From contig OZ023206.1 in assembly GCA_963995525.1 (NCBI GenBank), forward strand, positions 21,418,131-21,482,130: a DNA stretch of 64,000 nt, written 5' to 3'. Numbering within the stretch: the first letter of the stretch is position 1; each line of letters starts with the position of its first letter. The notes beneath the pieces were generated by a model that ran no database searches, was not told where the DNA came from, and saw only the letters and a list, made by a program, of their open reading frames with translations. The position numbers were made by a program, and so were the translations under genes. This stretch comes from Escarpia spicata. Lineage: Eukaryota; Annelida; Polychaeta; Sabellida; Siboglinidae. This document shows, piece after piece, positions 1-10,480 of this stretch.

Positions 1-280
1 GTTAGGGATGGGCTGCTGCATCCAACGTGGAGAGAACCAAGACATCTAGGATATTCTCGTGATAATATAGGCAACGGAGTCGTCCTGTCAACAGGTCTGT
101 TTAAGAGAACGACCAGTGTGTTCGCCGCAACACAGGAAAGCTTCGGTTACATTGTTTGTTATATACATTTGGTTTCGTTTTGTCTTATTCTTGTTGGTAG
201 TGTATCTGCTGTAGAATGAGGATGTTGTTAGAGGTGCTTCTGTTTCTGTTATTTTAACAGCTACCGTCGCCGCTGTTCCT

Positions 281-336
281 ATTGTTGTTGCTGCTGCTGT
301 TGTTGTTGTTGCTGCTGCTGCTGCTGTTGTTGTTGT

Positions 337-368
<32 letters not shown>

Positions 369-788
369 TTGCTGTTACTGTTACTGTTGTTGCTGCTGCT
401 ATTGCTGCTGTTGTTTCTGCAGCTGCTGCTGACGCAACAGCTACCACAACCAATATAACTTCCACCTCCACCACCACAACCACCACCACCACCACATCCA
501 CTAACATCACCACAACCACCACCACCACCACCACCATCACCACCACCAACATCATCACCACCGCCACTACCATCACCACCATCACCACCACCACCACCAC
601 CACCACCACCACCACCACCACCACCACCACCACCACCACCACCACCACCACCACCACCACCACTACTACCACCACCATCACCATCACCACCACCGTCACC
701 ATCACCACCAGCATTACCAACGTAACCATCACCACTACATCCACCGCCATCAGCACCAACACCGCCACTAACACTACTACCACTAATA
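281..788 (+). repeat. Compound triplet microsatellite upstream of receptor A1
   Basis: A (TTG/CTG)n tract (281-431) is followed by a (CCA/CAC/ATC)n tract (441-788), so the same strand switches from TG-rich to CA-rich triplets. The array ends about 65 bp before the receptor A1 start. The same pair of tracts precedes the A2 pseudogene (32526-33263), so it predates the duplication. Long Val, Gly or Thr ORFs across it are low-complexity artefacts. It may lie in the promoter or 5' leader of A1. Confidence 0.9.
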
Positions 789-805
789 AATACACTATTG
801 TTATA

Positions 806-856
806 ATGACTTTCATTGTTTCGTTTGAAGCGCATCAGATCTCGGAGACAGCATGA
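806..856 (+). promoter_or_regulatory. Upstream ORF overlapping the A1 start (ATGA)
   Basis: A 16-codon ORF starts at 806 and ends at a TGA at 854-856, which overlaps the receptor A1 ATG (853-855) as ATGA. The encoded peptide is MTFIVSFEAHQISETA. It is identical in the A2 copy (33275-33325). A stop-start overlap of this kind can couple main-ORF translation to reinitiation; that role is inference, and it requires that the transcript begin upstream of 806. Confidence 0.5.
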
Positions 857-1827
857 GCGACATGGAGTCCACGACACCGGCTGTCACCACCAGTCTCACG
901 CCATCCCTCACACTCCTCAACTCTCTGTCGCAAGTATTCATCATAATTGTCGTCACAATAACAATCATCGTCTTCAACGTGGTAAATATCATCGTGTGGA
1001 GTCGTATCGGCGGAATAACACCCGCCACCAAGTTAATCCTGTACAACCTGAGCGTGTCTGACGTTCTGGTCGGTGTTGTCGCCTGCGCTCCCGCCATCTA
1101 CTCGGTAACCACCGGGCTGTGGCCGTTCGGAGACTTCTGGTGCCAGATATCTGGGATGACGCACAGCGTATCTTGCACGATGTCCGTCTGGTGTCTCTCT
1201 ATGATTGGCATCGACCGGTACATCGCCGTAATTTGGCCGTTTCGCTACCAGCGCGCAATGTCATTGCGCAATACAGTTCTCATTATGGCAACGCTGTGGA
1301 CCTGTGCAATAGTCACATTCGCGGTGCCGATCTTCACGAAGCCTAACTTCGTGTATTACCAGTACACGGACGAGGTGAAAATGTGCGGCATGTACTGGGG
1401 GTATCAGTTGTTGTGCATTATAACTGCATTTTACATACCGATTGCGTCTGCCGGTGTCATCACCTTCACGGCTATCCAGACATATCGTTCGCTGAACAAA
1501 TCGAATGTCCCGCGCGCGGACAGCAACAGGAAAGCCTTGCGCAAGCTGGTCGCTTCAGCCGTTGTGTTCTTCGTCTGCTGGGGGCCTTACGTCATCATCG
1601 CTGTGATGTCGTCGTTTTTTCCTACCATGCACCCGCCGGCACTTCTTCACTTCTGGACGATGTGGCTTGCCAATTCAAACAGCTTCTTGAACGTCTTCGT
1701 CTATTCCCTCTCAAACAAAGTCTTCAGACAAGACGTCGTTCGTCTCTTCAAGTGCAAAAGCGCTGTTGTCGCTCCGACACAGTCAACGCATAACGCAGCT
1801 AACAATATAGCGAGCGAGGACGTCTAA
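853..1827 (+). CDS. Class A (rhodopsin-like) GPCR, orphan, receptor A1
   Basis: Intact intronless 324-residue seven-transmembrane receptor of the plasma membrane, expected to couple to heterotrimeric G proteins. Landmarks: TM1 about 27-49 with N45 (1.50); TM2 with D70 (2.50); C97 (3.25), paired with C178 of the second extracellular loop; DRY at 121-123; W149 in TM4; P196 (5.50) in TM5; CWGP at 242-245 in TM6; TM7 with N280; helix 8 ending at C301, a likely palmitoylation site. Oddities: TM7 reads NVFVY instead of NPxxY, and residue 3.32 is H104, not the Asp of amine receptors. The N-terminus is short and Thr/Ser-rich without an N-glycosylation sequon. ATG 853 is chosen because it opens the ORF and is shared with A2; ATG 862 is an alternative. 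About 70% identical to B1/B2 by eye. Ligand unknown. Confidence 0.93.
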   Translation: MSDMESTTPAVTTSLTPSLTLLNSLSQVFIIIVVTITIIVFNVVNIIVWSRIGGITPATKLILYNLSVSDVLVGVVACAPAIYSVTTGLWPFGDFWCQISGMTHSVSCTMSVWCLSMIGIDRYIAVIWPFRYQRAMSLRNTVLIMATLWTCAIVTFAVPIFTKPNFVYYQYTDEVKMCGMYWGYQLLCIITAFYIPIASAGVITFTAIQTYRSLNKSNVPRADSNRKALRKLVASAVVFFVCWGPYVIIAVMSSFFPTMHPPALLHFWTMWLANSNSFLNVFVYSLSNKVFRQDVVRLFKCKSAVVAPTQSTHNAANNIASEDV

Positions 1828-2480
1828 CAGCAATGGTGGCGAAGACCTTTCACAACATAGTGTAGATCTGTGTACTTGTATAAACTGCTAAAGGTAAATG
1901 TGCAATGATATTATTCGCACTTCTGTAACCCAGGAGGAAGCTGCACTCTTCGCCACGTGCGCTTATGTTGTAATATATATTTTCTCTCCACGTCTGTACT
2001 GCGCTGTGAACTACATTGGATGTGGGGCTACGTCAAATAAATATGATTATTATAGTTCAACAATAGAAAGCAGAGGCGGCTTCTAACATTTTACACATCC
2101 CGGCCATAAAATGTTTGTCCTTACGAGAGAATAGTATAAAACAGTTATACAGGAGCATCACGATTCAGATACTATGGAACCTCGTTACTAAGGTCATCCT
2201 CTGCACTGGGCAAAAAAAACTAGGTGATCATATTAGCGGGACTAATTTCCAATAATTTACTGTTATATAAATAATTTTGGACAGTCCTCTCGTCACGTTA
2301 ATTAGGAAGTGACTGTATTACCGAGGTGACCGTAAAGCGAGGTTCCAATGTACCCGGTATTTTCATGAACTTCCTCTGCCTGTGTGTTTGTGATACGGTC
2401 ATTTGTTAACTTTGTACATAACCTCGACGAAGTGTAGAATAAATGTGTCCCTGATTAAAACGCTAACAGCAGTGTTCTAC
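1828..2480 (+). other. 3' flank / probable 3' UTR of receptor A1
   Basis: No ORF of substance. The stretch is collinear with 35891-36570 downstream of A2. It contains an AATAAA at 2036-2041, about 210 bp after the stop codon, in a segment conserved between both copies, so a short 3' UTR ending near 2060 is plausible. Similarity between units fades near 2490. Confidence 0.6.
2036..2041 (+). terminator. Candidate polyadenylation signal of A1
   Basis: AATAAA inside the conserved 3' flank, with the counterpart at 36106-36111 behind the A2 pseudogene. Confidence 0.45.
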
Positions 2481-2714
2481 GTGCATACAACGGTGTCACG
2501 AGTAAGCGCATAAACGTAAGCACTGTTTCGCTCTTCGCGACGTTTCCCGTCGAAGTCTCGAAACCGGACGACAGTTGGATAAACGAGACTACTTCTGCTA
2601 ATTTCCGCTGGGCACAATATTAATTTCCAGAAAAGTTGTAGTAGGAGTCACTCCAAAGGAACTTATTGATTTTATATGTATAATATTGATCTCTTCTTTT
2701 CTATCCAGTAATCA

Positions 2715-2935
2715 GGCAGTCGTTGGGCACCACTGATTACTTCCTGACAGCTCCCGCCATCTCTTTCGATTCTCTGCCGCCTCTGGGAAGTGCTGAAGGT
2801 CAAGCCAGTTCACTCCTGAATGTTGTCTTCCCACCTCTTCCTCTGTCTCCCTCGGTTTCTTCCTCCTGGCACAGTACTTTTGCAGGACGGGTTTTGCAAG
2901 GCCGGTTGAGCTAGTAACATAACTTTAGCTTCCAT
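2715..2935 (-). mobile_element. LINE ORF2 C-terminal fragment (antisense)
   Basis: Read on the minus strand, one frame gives a segment with KPRETEEEVGRQHSGVNWLD followed by AAENRKRWREL. This matches the Arg/Lys/Trp-rich C-terminal tail typical of many non-LTR reverse transcriptases (GRxxxRWED-INEW-TGL...AAEDRxRWR pattern). Only about 70 codons survive, with a frame change near the start. The plus-strand ORF over it is a shadow. Confidence 0.55.
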
Positions 2936-3099
2936 TTCTTAACTGTCGTCAGCAGGCCTTTAAAGCTTGCGAACATAACGAACACCATAATAATAAAACT
3001 AATTTTATAATCTTTAGAATGCTGGTCTTATTGCTTTGGAATAATGCTTTTATAATTACTGTTAATTTGATTTTTTTATTAAAGCGTCAGTGAACTAAT

Positions 3100-3200
3100 A
3101 AACTTACATTCAACCGACCTAGTGGTCAGATCCTGTGCAAGCGTTATCTATTTGGCGGATACCAGCGCTATATAAAAGTTCATTATTATTATTAATATAA
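3100..3200 (+). mobile_element. Retroposon 3' tail (SINE/L2-like)
   Basis: The segment ends in GCGCTATATAAAAGTTC followed by (ATT)n. The same style of end, an AGGCGCTATA-type motif plus ATT repeats, closes the L2-like fragment at 39957 and, in variant form, the SINE at 52396. Only the 3' end is visible. Confidence 0.45.
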
Positions 3201-3860
3201 AATGTTTTGCCGTATACCGCACCGCATGCCGTTTCCGTGCATATGGAATCCTAGCGTAAATCCCACAAGTAATCGTTCATAGTAAGTATTAAAGTGATGT
3301 TCAATTCTACGGAAATGCTATTATTTTTCTGCGGACAAAACGGTAAAAAGTAAGTTTTATAGAGTGTGGTATCTTACAACCTGACAGTTGTTCAAGCGCC
3401 TCCACAAAATATTGTTATGGGGCCCTCCACCAAAATTTGCTGGGTTATAACCCCTTGGCTTTGGAGGGTTATCTCAACTTAAGTGATTAAAGACATTCGT
3501 GGTAGCGTGACAAAAAGTTAACAAAATAACGGATCAATAAGTTAGGTAATTTGAAATAAATTATTAGAAGATGCAGATTTATGTTCTAAATAAAAAATGT
3601 CGTACTATGCAGTGATGTCTCTACTGCAGTAGTTTCAGAGGAGTGAGAACTGTTATGATATATGAAGCCAGGTCAATAGCAGCCCGCGGATCTCGACAGT
3701 CCTCAATCATAGAAAAGAGGAACGCCTGTTCCAAGTTGTGTCGGTCTCCTTAATTAACTACGACAGTGTCTACGGCTTAGCAAAAAGCTCAGTTTAACCA
3801 AATGTACACCTAAATAAATGTATTCACCGTAAGTCTATTTTATTCTGAAAAAGTAATAAC

Positions 3861-3946
3861 GTGTGTGTTTGTGCGCGCGCGTGTGTGTGCGTGTACGTGT
3901 GCATGTGCATGTGCGTCTGTGTGCGCCTGTGCGTGCGTGCATTTGT
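3861..3946 (+). repeat. (GT)n/(GTGC)n microsatellite
   Basis: Alternating purine-pyrimidine tract of GT, GC and GTAC/GTGCAT variants over about 86 bp. Present only in unit 1. Confidence 0.9.
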
Positions 3947-4099
3947 TAGTTCGTACGCGCGAAACATTTTACAAAAAGGCATGCTTATTTAATTAGGGAT
4001 TAAAAAGATGTTATGTGTTCTGTTAATGATAAATATACAGATCCAGACCCCTAGACCTTACGAATTAGGCGTGCCCGATAACCTTTTATAATGTGCTCC

Positions 4100-4313
4100 C
4101 GTTCAGGTTATAATATAAGCTGAAGTTGCGGCGACGCGAAAAATGTTCAATAGCATCCCCCTCGTTTTCCGATATCACCAGTCCAGCCGAGACAGCGGCT
4201 CAAATTACGGCGGCGCGGCAACGACATCATTTCTACTACACCATTTGGTCCGGCAGCCACTGAAGGATTTTGTTCCCCCCTAGACTCGATTTCTGGATCC
4301 GCCCCTGTGATAT
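4100..4313 (-). mobile_element. Candidate MITE/hAT-like element end
   Basis: Read on the minus strand from 4313 the segment begins with CAGGGGCGGATCCAG, followed by a G-run (AGGGGGG). Ends of the form CAGGGGCGGAtccaG are common terminal inverted repeats of small DNA transposons in marine animals. The opposite terminus was not found nearby, so this is a partial or decayed copy. Confidence 0.35.
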
Positions 4314-4619
4314 ATCGTAAAGATACATCATTTGTGTTTCGTTATTACCACGACCTTTAATTAAAGGAGCCCTGGATATATTGCGTTATTCCATGGCAGA
4401 CGTATTTTGTTGGCCGACGCTTGGCGTCTGCGGCTACTTATTGAACAGTGTGGTGCAGGCGATATGTTTTCCGTTGTTAGTTATCGGGGACACAAGACAA
4501 GCGTACGTTGAATCTAGTGATTGTGTTGTTGATAAGGATTTATTTATGACATATACTGCTACACACTAACAGCACTAAATAGATGATGTACAATGTTGCA
4601 TAATTAAAAAAATTACTTT

Positions 4620-4838
4620 TTGAAACTCACATTACTGAGAACGACCTATTTGTAGCTATTGATAACGGCAATATATCATAATTTTTTTTAATAAATTAAG
4701 TTGGAGTGATCAATGTTTAGGGCGGAAACAGTGCTATCAAGTGTACCAATAATTATATGCGCCATTTTGTTTCCTTTTTTTCAAAATTTCGCACGCCACC
4801 GAGAGGGACATCTCTCCTAAAACTAATTCCGTTCGATG
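4620..4838. other. Duplicated non-coding block
   Basis: Collinear with 45770-46003. Both units share a stretch with TTTAGGGCGGAAACAGTGCT and end at AATTCCGTTC. At this point unit 1 continues into 3 kb of LINE debris (4839-7857), while unit 2 goes directly to the sequence homologous to 7858. Confidence 0.7.
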
Positions 4839-5284
4839 CCCTTGTTCGTTGGGTCGGACCAGTTTTGATAGCACTGCTATAGCTATGACAATAGGCGGTT
4901 GGCACATTTCAACGGTACGAAATTATCGGAAGGAAGAAATCGCAAAAGTCGCTTCAGTTGTACCGACTATTCACGTTTATTCCAGTTACCCATAATAACC
5001 GCGGAGCTCAATAAATGAGCATGTAAACATTTAACTATAGTAATCAAAGGGTATACAAATTATCACGTATGGGTCGGGAAGACTCACTAAGGCTTTAAAA
5101 GCCGCTCTCTTGGAAGCCACCAGTTATATTGATACAAACCTGGTGTATATACAAAATTGCATCATAACTCGGTTAACAAAGTAAGTCAGACAAGACACAG
5201 AACATGACAGTATATATGATTTTGGACGATTGGCTACTCATCCAAAGAAGTACACACAAAAAGCATATTCATATTTGTTGTTCA

Positions 5285-6660
5285 CTCATAGTGACAAATG
5301 TAAAAATTCGTAATGTACACACAGGTAAATAAGTCTACAAATGATGATGTTTAACATACATTGCAAACCCGTGTAAACTGTGGGTGTAGATTTTACTTGT
5401 TATTAAATCAGGTGTATTATTCATAGTATGCGGCGAGGTGTATATGAGACTTTGTTTTGTAAATTCGTGCTGTACCCTGATTGTATATGTACTGTATTGT
5501 CCACGTGTGTTGAAATTGTGACTGCTGTTGTTCTGATGAAGGGGCAATTTTGAAGGTAAACAGGAAATGTGTTATGAACGAATTTATAATGCAATGTTAG
5601 TTCTTGCGATTTTAATAGGTGTTCTATTTTTAATAATTTAAGACTTTTGAACAGTGGTTCAGTGTGAGCATTTAGTTGCCTACACTCATAATTCGGACAA
5701 GTTTCTTTTGAAGTTTCTGAATTCTGTCACATTTGTAACTATAAGCGGTAATGCCATAGTTTAAGTGTTGCAATACTAGTGTGTTGCACAATATGATCTT
5801 GATATTATTTGAAACTTTTTCTATGTGACTTTTCCAGTTACATTGTTCATTAAACGTTATTCCAAGAAGGTTCAATTGTGTCACTCTATCAATAATAGTG
5901 TTATCTCTGGCTAACAAGATTTAATAAGATTTAACCGGATTGACACCCAGATAATTAACTCTAGATGGCAGGTGGACAAGGAAGCCTTTTGGCTTATCGA
6001 GAGTGCAACCCTTTTTATCTACGTATATCCCGTGTTAGCAATGGGTTAGTCACGCTTTTTCTTCTAGCTGTTTTGTAGAGCATATACTACGTTTTGTTAA
6101 TATATATATATATATATTAATATACTAAGTTAGGTTAAGAGATAATTTGTTAAGTTTTAGTCATTCGCTAATTTTGTTTAGTTCTGTGTTTATACAAATT
6201 CTACTTTTCTAATTTTTATCCACTTTGAAAATGAGTCAATAGTACTTGGCAGAGTGGTATCATCAGAAACATTATGGAATTAACATTTCGGCTGGCCTTG
6301 TCGAAATCATTGATGTATGTACACTGTATATAATAAACAATAGTGGGCCTAAAATCGAGCCTGTTGAAATATTAGGTTTTTTAATTTGACTTCCTCTATT
6401 TCAACATATTGTTTTCTATTTGTTAGATAATTTATAATTAATCTTAACGCTACTCCTTTTACTCCATAATATTCTAATTTATTTAGTAATATCTTATGAT
6501 CCCGGGTACCAAAACATTTCGAAAGGTCCAGATAAATATTGACAGGAATTTAATTTCTAACCATGCTTATCATTATCGTATAGGGTAATACAACGATGGC
6601 AAACTCAGTATTATGTTCCGTTCTAAATCCATATTGGTTTTCGAACAATATATTTTCGTA
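5285..6660 (-). mobile_element. Degenerate CR1/Jockey-like LINE, RT region (antisense)
   Basis: On the minus strand: the RT core sequence GSILGPLLFIIY (near 6350-6300), then a segment with LLGITFNEQCNWKSHIEKVS and LQHLNYGITAYSYKCDRIQK (5917-5672), then the C-terminal region with FNTRGQYSTYTIRVQHEF (5547-5335). The order is that of an ORF2 reverse transcriptase C-terminal half. Many stops and frameshifts; dead. Related antisense copies lie at 15990-17470 and 49905-50345. A short tail of another LINE family (about 5918-6010, with GATGGCAGGTGGACAAGGAA) interrupts it, and an (AT)n run sits at 6098-6119. Confidence 0.75.
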
Positions 6661-6689
6661 TATCAGGAGTGTGTCCTCAGCACAATCCT

Positions 6690-7130
6690 ATAAAGCAGTG
6701 AGGCCTGGACATCATACACAAGACAAGAAAAGAGACTGGATAGCATTCACCTTCGCTGCCTCAGGGACGCATTTTCGGCGTCTCCTGGCAGGATATGATC
6801 ACGAAATATAGAGGTTCTGCAGCGTGGTTCGTGTTTTAACGTATACGCGCTGTTAAGCCAGCGACGTCTGCGATGGCTCGGCCATGTTCACTGAATGGCT
6901 GATGGTCGTACACGCAAAGGTGTACTCTATGGTGAACTTGTCACCGTGACACGTCCTATCGGCCGTCCATATCTTCGGCACAAAGACATGGATAAGCGGG
7001 ATATGAAGATGGCGGGATTCAACGCAAACAGCTGAGAGGCAGCCGCTGATGATCGCACTCGTTGGAAGTCGACCATTAAAATAGGCACGAGAAGACACAA
7101 GAACAACTCAACTGGCTGAGAAGAGGGACC
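6690..7130 (+). mobile_element. LINE ORF2 C-terminal fragment
   Basis: Plus-strand frames give TRQEKRLDSIHLRCLR, then YALLSQRRLRWLGHVH, GVLYGELVTVTRPIGRPYLR and KRDMKMAGFNANS, then ADDRTRWKSTI. This succession is the usual C-terminal region of APE-type non-LTR retrotransposons. Frame changes show it is a relic. It is probably the same broad type as the endonuclease fragment at 31228-31848. Confidence 0.7.
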
Positions 7131-7857
7131 ACTGAAATCAGAGATCTACTAATCCTGCATTCTCTTCTCAACCAACTGTCTATGTCTGCGACAGGTACGG
7201 CAGAGACTGCCACGCCAGCATGGCATTTTAAGCCACTCCAGGCGATATACACAACCAAATTGACAATCACGGCGGAAATCATTATTTGATAAGGAAATAG
7301 GAAGGAACCAAATATTATTAATGAATTGGTGGCGGCATCAAGAAGAAGGTAATAAATACCAGGACTGACGCGAGGCAGTAACATTATATGACCGTTTAAT
7401 GACTGTCCTGCGGGCCAGGGAAAATTACGAAAAGCAGATATGTATATATAAGTGTAGGACGGAAGGCTGGAATGTGTAGGAGGCATCGTGTGTGTGCTTG
7501 CCATAGTTGCAATTCATCACCGACATCATAATAAACAGCTCAAAGTGTTTCCGGTGATGCTGCTACGAAACATGTCGTGTGTTTCACAGGATGTGGGAAG
7601 GATGAGATAAAACATAATGTATGACTGTTACATGGGTAAATGGGTGGGTCTCAATGATAAGGACAAAGTGTAGGTCCAAAAGTATTAATATGAACGTATA
7701 TTCTCCACTAAAATATTTTGAAGTTAATACACATTTCTTCTGCTAGAACGAAGCACACTACGTAGCTGCCTAATAACAGTGTTTTAACGTGCTTACGAAC
7801 GCATTTCTAATATGGACCCAAACGATTAGGTTTGTTGTGTCTCTCCCCCCCCCCCCC
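7131..7857. other. Unassigned DNA
   Basis: No recognisable gene. ORFs on the minus strand up to 142 codons show no domain or conservation. It ends in a C-homopolymer (about 7843-7858), where collinearity with unit 2 resumes. Confidence 0.4.
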
Positions 7858-8607
7858 CAGAACCCACTTTGTTTTGTTAGAAATGTTGCAATTACGTTTC
7901 AGTGTGCAAAACATCCTAGAAACAATACGTTCTTCTGGCCTGAAGGCATACGCGAAACACTATAACAAATGCGCGAATTCGATGCGCGTGGTACAGGGGA
8001 TAGATTGTCTTTAAACTGCAAGCCAGTGCTTCGTCGGTGAGCGTCAAAGCGCCAGAAGGCCGGCTCTGGATAGACCGCGAATCAACCAGTGGTGACATAC
8101 AACGACATGACTAGGTTTGTGGGAGTATCATTGTCCTCGCGGCGGAAATGGCCGAATAACTGCTGTTTACAAGTTTAGTGCCTAATTAGCTGCACCGACG
8201 TTATTCATACAACTTCATCTAAAATTGGAGCAGCTAATCAGCGTGCAGGTAAATCGTGTTCACAAGACTGCGTTGGCCAGTGACATATCATTGGTAGTCA
8301 CGACTGTTCTCGTCTCAGAAATAGGTTGAAAACATAATTTCGCCTCGTATGTAACAACGCGGAGAACTCATCTGCTGCGACAACGGCTGTTACTACATTC
8401 GTTGCAGGAGATGTCATACTCGTGAGTAGTGTTAAGCAAGGTTGTGCGTCCCAATAAGTATTAGGCGTCATCGTGATATGATATGTAGTTCGTTGTATGA
8501 TATAATTATCATGGTACTACATAATTATACAGAATGGGGCGGACTAGAATGGCAAGATATTCGATATTATCTACGACAATTTGTTTCGTTTTGTGAGGTA
8601 GAGGAGG
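7858..8607. other. Duplicated upstream flank of receptor B1
   Basis: Collinear with about 46008-46990. Unit 2 carries an extra LINE tail (46233-46446) that is absent here. No coding feature is evident; this is likely promoter-distal flank of the B receptors. Confidence 0.55.
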
Positions 8608-8760
8608 AATTCCACGACGTCGACACCAGAGAGACTGATGTCGTAAAACGGTGCGACCTTCTACCAATGTTGGCTGTTTCCAAGACGTTGACACCAGAGA
8701 GACTGGTATCGTAACTGGATGCGACGTTCCACCCACTCTTGCCTGCCGTGCATTTGGTGT
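8608..8760 (+). repeat. 68-bp minisatellite upstream of B1
   Basis: Two tandem units with a spacing of exactly 68 bp between the GACACCAGAGAGACTG cores at 8622 and 8690. Each unit continues with TGCGAC and a TTCTACC or TTCCACC motif. Homologous units sit upstream of B2 (46994-47140 and 47369-47510). As 68 is not a multiple of 3, the repeat is not a conserved coding repeat. Confidence 0.8.
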
Positions 8761-8796
8761 TGCACTAGTTCGTAGTGATTTCACGTACACAGGTAA

Positions 8797-8823
8797 ATGA
8801 CAGCGAAGACATCGACCCGTTGA
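8797..8823 (+). promoter_or_regulatory. Short upstream ORF of B1
   Basis: Eight-codon ORF (MTAKTSTR) ending 23 bp before the B1 ATG. The same uORF occurs before the truncated copy (MTTKTSTR, 47185-47211) and before B2 (MTRKTSTHR, 47554-47583). Retained reading frame suggests a translated or at least tolerated uORF. The ATG lies in the context GGTAAATGAC, which also resembles a splice donor, so its presence in the mRNA needs proof. Confidence 0.35.
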
Positions 8824-8846
8824 GAACGTCCGGCTCCGCTGTCGTC

Positions 8847-9761
8847 ATGTCGCACGTATCAATTATCGACTCTCTCTTGCAAGGATGTGCAATCATTATC
8901 GTCACAACCATCATTGTTGTCAACAATGTCGTGAATATCATAGTGTGGAGTCGAATTGGAGGTCTTGCGCCTGTAACAAAGTTCATACTCCTCAACCTTA
9001 GCGTGTCCGACGTCCTTGTCGGAATCGTAGCGTGTGCACCCGCCATCTTCCCGGCATTCACCGGGCACTGGCCATTTGGTGACATCTGGTGTCAGGTGTC
9101 GGGGGTAATGCACAGCGTTTCTTGCGCGATGTCCATCTGGTGTATCTCTGTAATTGGTATTGACCGCTACGTCGCCATAATTTGGCCATTCCGCTACAAA
9201 CAAGTGATGTCGATGCGAAATGCAATTATCATCATGACAACGCTGTGGATATGCGCGATCGTCACTTTCGTCGCGCCGATCTTTACCAAAAGCAACTTTG
9301 TCTATTACCAGTACACTCACGAGCTGAAAATGTGCGGGTTGTACTGGGAGTACCCCGTGTTTTGCGTCATCACAGCACTGTATATCCCTGTCGCTTCTTC
9401 GGCCGTGGTCGTGTTTACGGCTGTCAGGATCAACCGTTCGCTGAACAAGTCCAACGTCCCGAGGGCACACACCAATAGGAAGGCCCTGCGCAAGCTGGTT
9501 GTTTCAGCAGTTGTTTTCCTCGTGTGTTGGGGGCCATACACTACCCTCGCAGTGATGTCGTCGTTTGCGCCGGCCGTGAGACCTCCAGCTTTTGTGCAGT
9601 TCTGGTCCCTGTGGCTGGCCAATTGTAACAGCTTTATGAACGTGTTTGTCTACTCGTTCACACACAAGTCCTACAGACAGGCCGTCGTTCGTCTGTTCAA
9701 GTGTGCGGGCGTCCCTGTCGCCCCAGAACCGACGTCATTGAACACCATAACAAGCAACTAA
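8847..9761 (+). CDS. Class A GPCR, orphan, receptor B1
   Basis: Intact intronless 304-residue seven-transmembrane receptor. Landmarks: D55 (2.50), C82 (3.25) and extracellular-loop C163, DRY 106-108, W134 in TM4, P181 in TM5, CWGP 227-230, N265 and Y269 in TM7, C286 after helix 8. Like A1 it has NVFVY in place of NPxxY and H89 at 3.32. The frame is open upstream to a GTG at 8775, but the first ATG is 8847 and gives the same length as B2. The extracellular N-terminus is then only about 10 residues, unusually short. B1 and B2 differ at 11 of 304 residues, all in the first 208. Ligand unknown; peptide, amine and lipid receptors cannot be separated from sequence alone. Confidence 0.92.
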   Translation: MSHVSIIDSLLQGCAIIIVTTIIVVNNVVNIIVWSRIGGLAPVTKFILLNLSVSDVLVGIVACAPAIFPAFTGHWPFGDIWCQVSGVMHSVSCAMSIWCISVIGIDRYVAIIWPFRYKQVMSMRNAIIIMTTLWICAIVTFVAPIFTKSNFVYYQYTHELKMCGLYWEYPVFCVITALYIPVASSAVVVFTAVRINRSLNKSNVPRAHTNRKALRKLVVSAVVFLVCWGPYTTLAVMSSFAPAVRPPAFVQFWSLWLANCNSFMNVFVYSFTHKSYRQAVVRLFKCAGVPVAPEPTSLNTITSN

Positions 9762-10480
9762 ATGATCATCTCAGAATGTCGGGGCGATATCAAACGTAAT
9801 TACTTTCATCTGGCCTTAGCTCCCTTCAGCAGAGGCGTAGCAGTGCTATCGAAAGTGCTCCGGCCCAATGTGAGATATATGTTAACAAAATGCTACCACA
9901 TTGGTTAATTTTGTAGCAACTGTTTAGCCTTAGAAATAACTATAGATCGTACCTCATTTATTTACATTACACTATTTCGATTGATATATATTGCTTCATC
10001 CAATATCTGCGCTGGTATGACCACACTTAATTTGGCTAGTTGGATCATGTGTTCTAGTAGCTGTTGTTGGTATGAAGACATCGATTGCAAGTATGCTAAC
10101 ATAATTACTAGACAGTCACATTTACTACATGTGGAATATTATGGGGCTTAGATGTGTCTTCAGATCGTACTGGTCAACATTACATCCATAGAAACTAGTA
10201 ACCGTTTTGAATTTGTCTTTGCATGCGTCCGCACCAGCTCTCGCTGAAAAGTCATGCATGTACTGTAAATGCGTTGTCCGAACCTGTCTTTGGTAACGAC
10301 ACAATGAAGTGCCGAATGTCATAATATAATTGCTAAACATCGATATTTTTGTATCTAGAATTATTATGGCGCTTCTGTGCAATGTCTAATTTAGCTGTCT
10401 AACTGATCTGCGTCTCGGTAGGGTAGGTTCTTCAATGTATCTTTCTTCCGCCTTACTGATGACATTAGCCCCATAACTAG
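9762..10480. other. Duplicated 3' flank of receptor B1
   Basis: Collinear with 48519-49230 at roughly 90% identity. It may include the 3' UTR, though no clear AATAAA stands close behind the stop. A minus-strand 85-codon ORF (10125-10382) is largely frame-conserved in unit 2 but interrupted there by a TGA, so it is not called a gene. Confidence 0.55.

Larger units (their letters stand above)
3201..4620. other. AT-rich DNA without a recognisable gene
   Basis: No convincing coding potential. It contains an imperfect (GT)n/(GC)n microsatellite at 3861-3946 and a candidate MITE end at 4100-4313, listed separately. A 62-codon ORF at 4381-4569 has no recognisable features and no counterpart in unit 2. 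Confidence 0.5.

Noticed and set aside
88..877. Long Val-, Gly-, Ala- or Thr-rich ORFs around 88-877 and 32355-33346
   Set aside because: They are translations of triplet microsatellites in several frames on both strands, not proteins.
7843..7858. C-homopolymer as a functional element
   Set aside because: A simple run, likely length-variable, at a duplication-collinearity boundary; no further support.
8775..8846. Extended B1 start at GTG 8775 (and TTG 47496 for B2)
   Set aside because: Non-ATG starts are unlikely here; the first ATGs give equal 304-residue proteins. An upstream exon spliced in frame cannot be excluded.
8859..9622. Long minus-strand ORFs antisense to receptors B1 and B2, up to 203 codons
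   Set aside because: They are frame shadows of the conserved receptor genes, without recognisable motifs.
10125..10382. 85-codon minus ORF in the B1 3' flank
   Set aside because: Its unit 2 counterpart has an in-frame TGA and no motif is recognised, so conservation reflects recent duplication.
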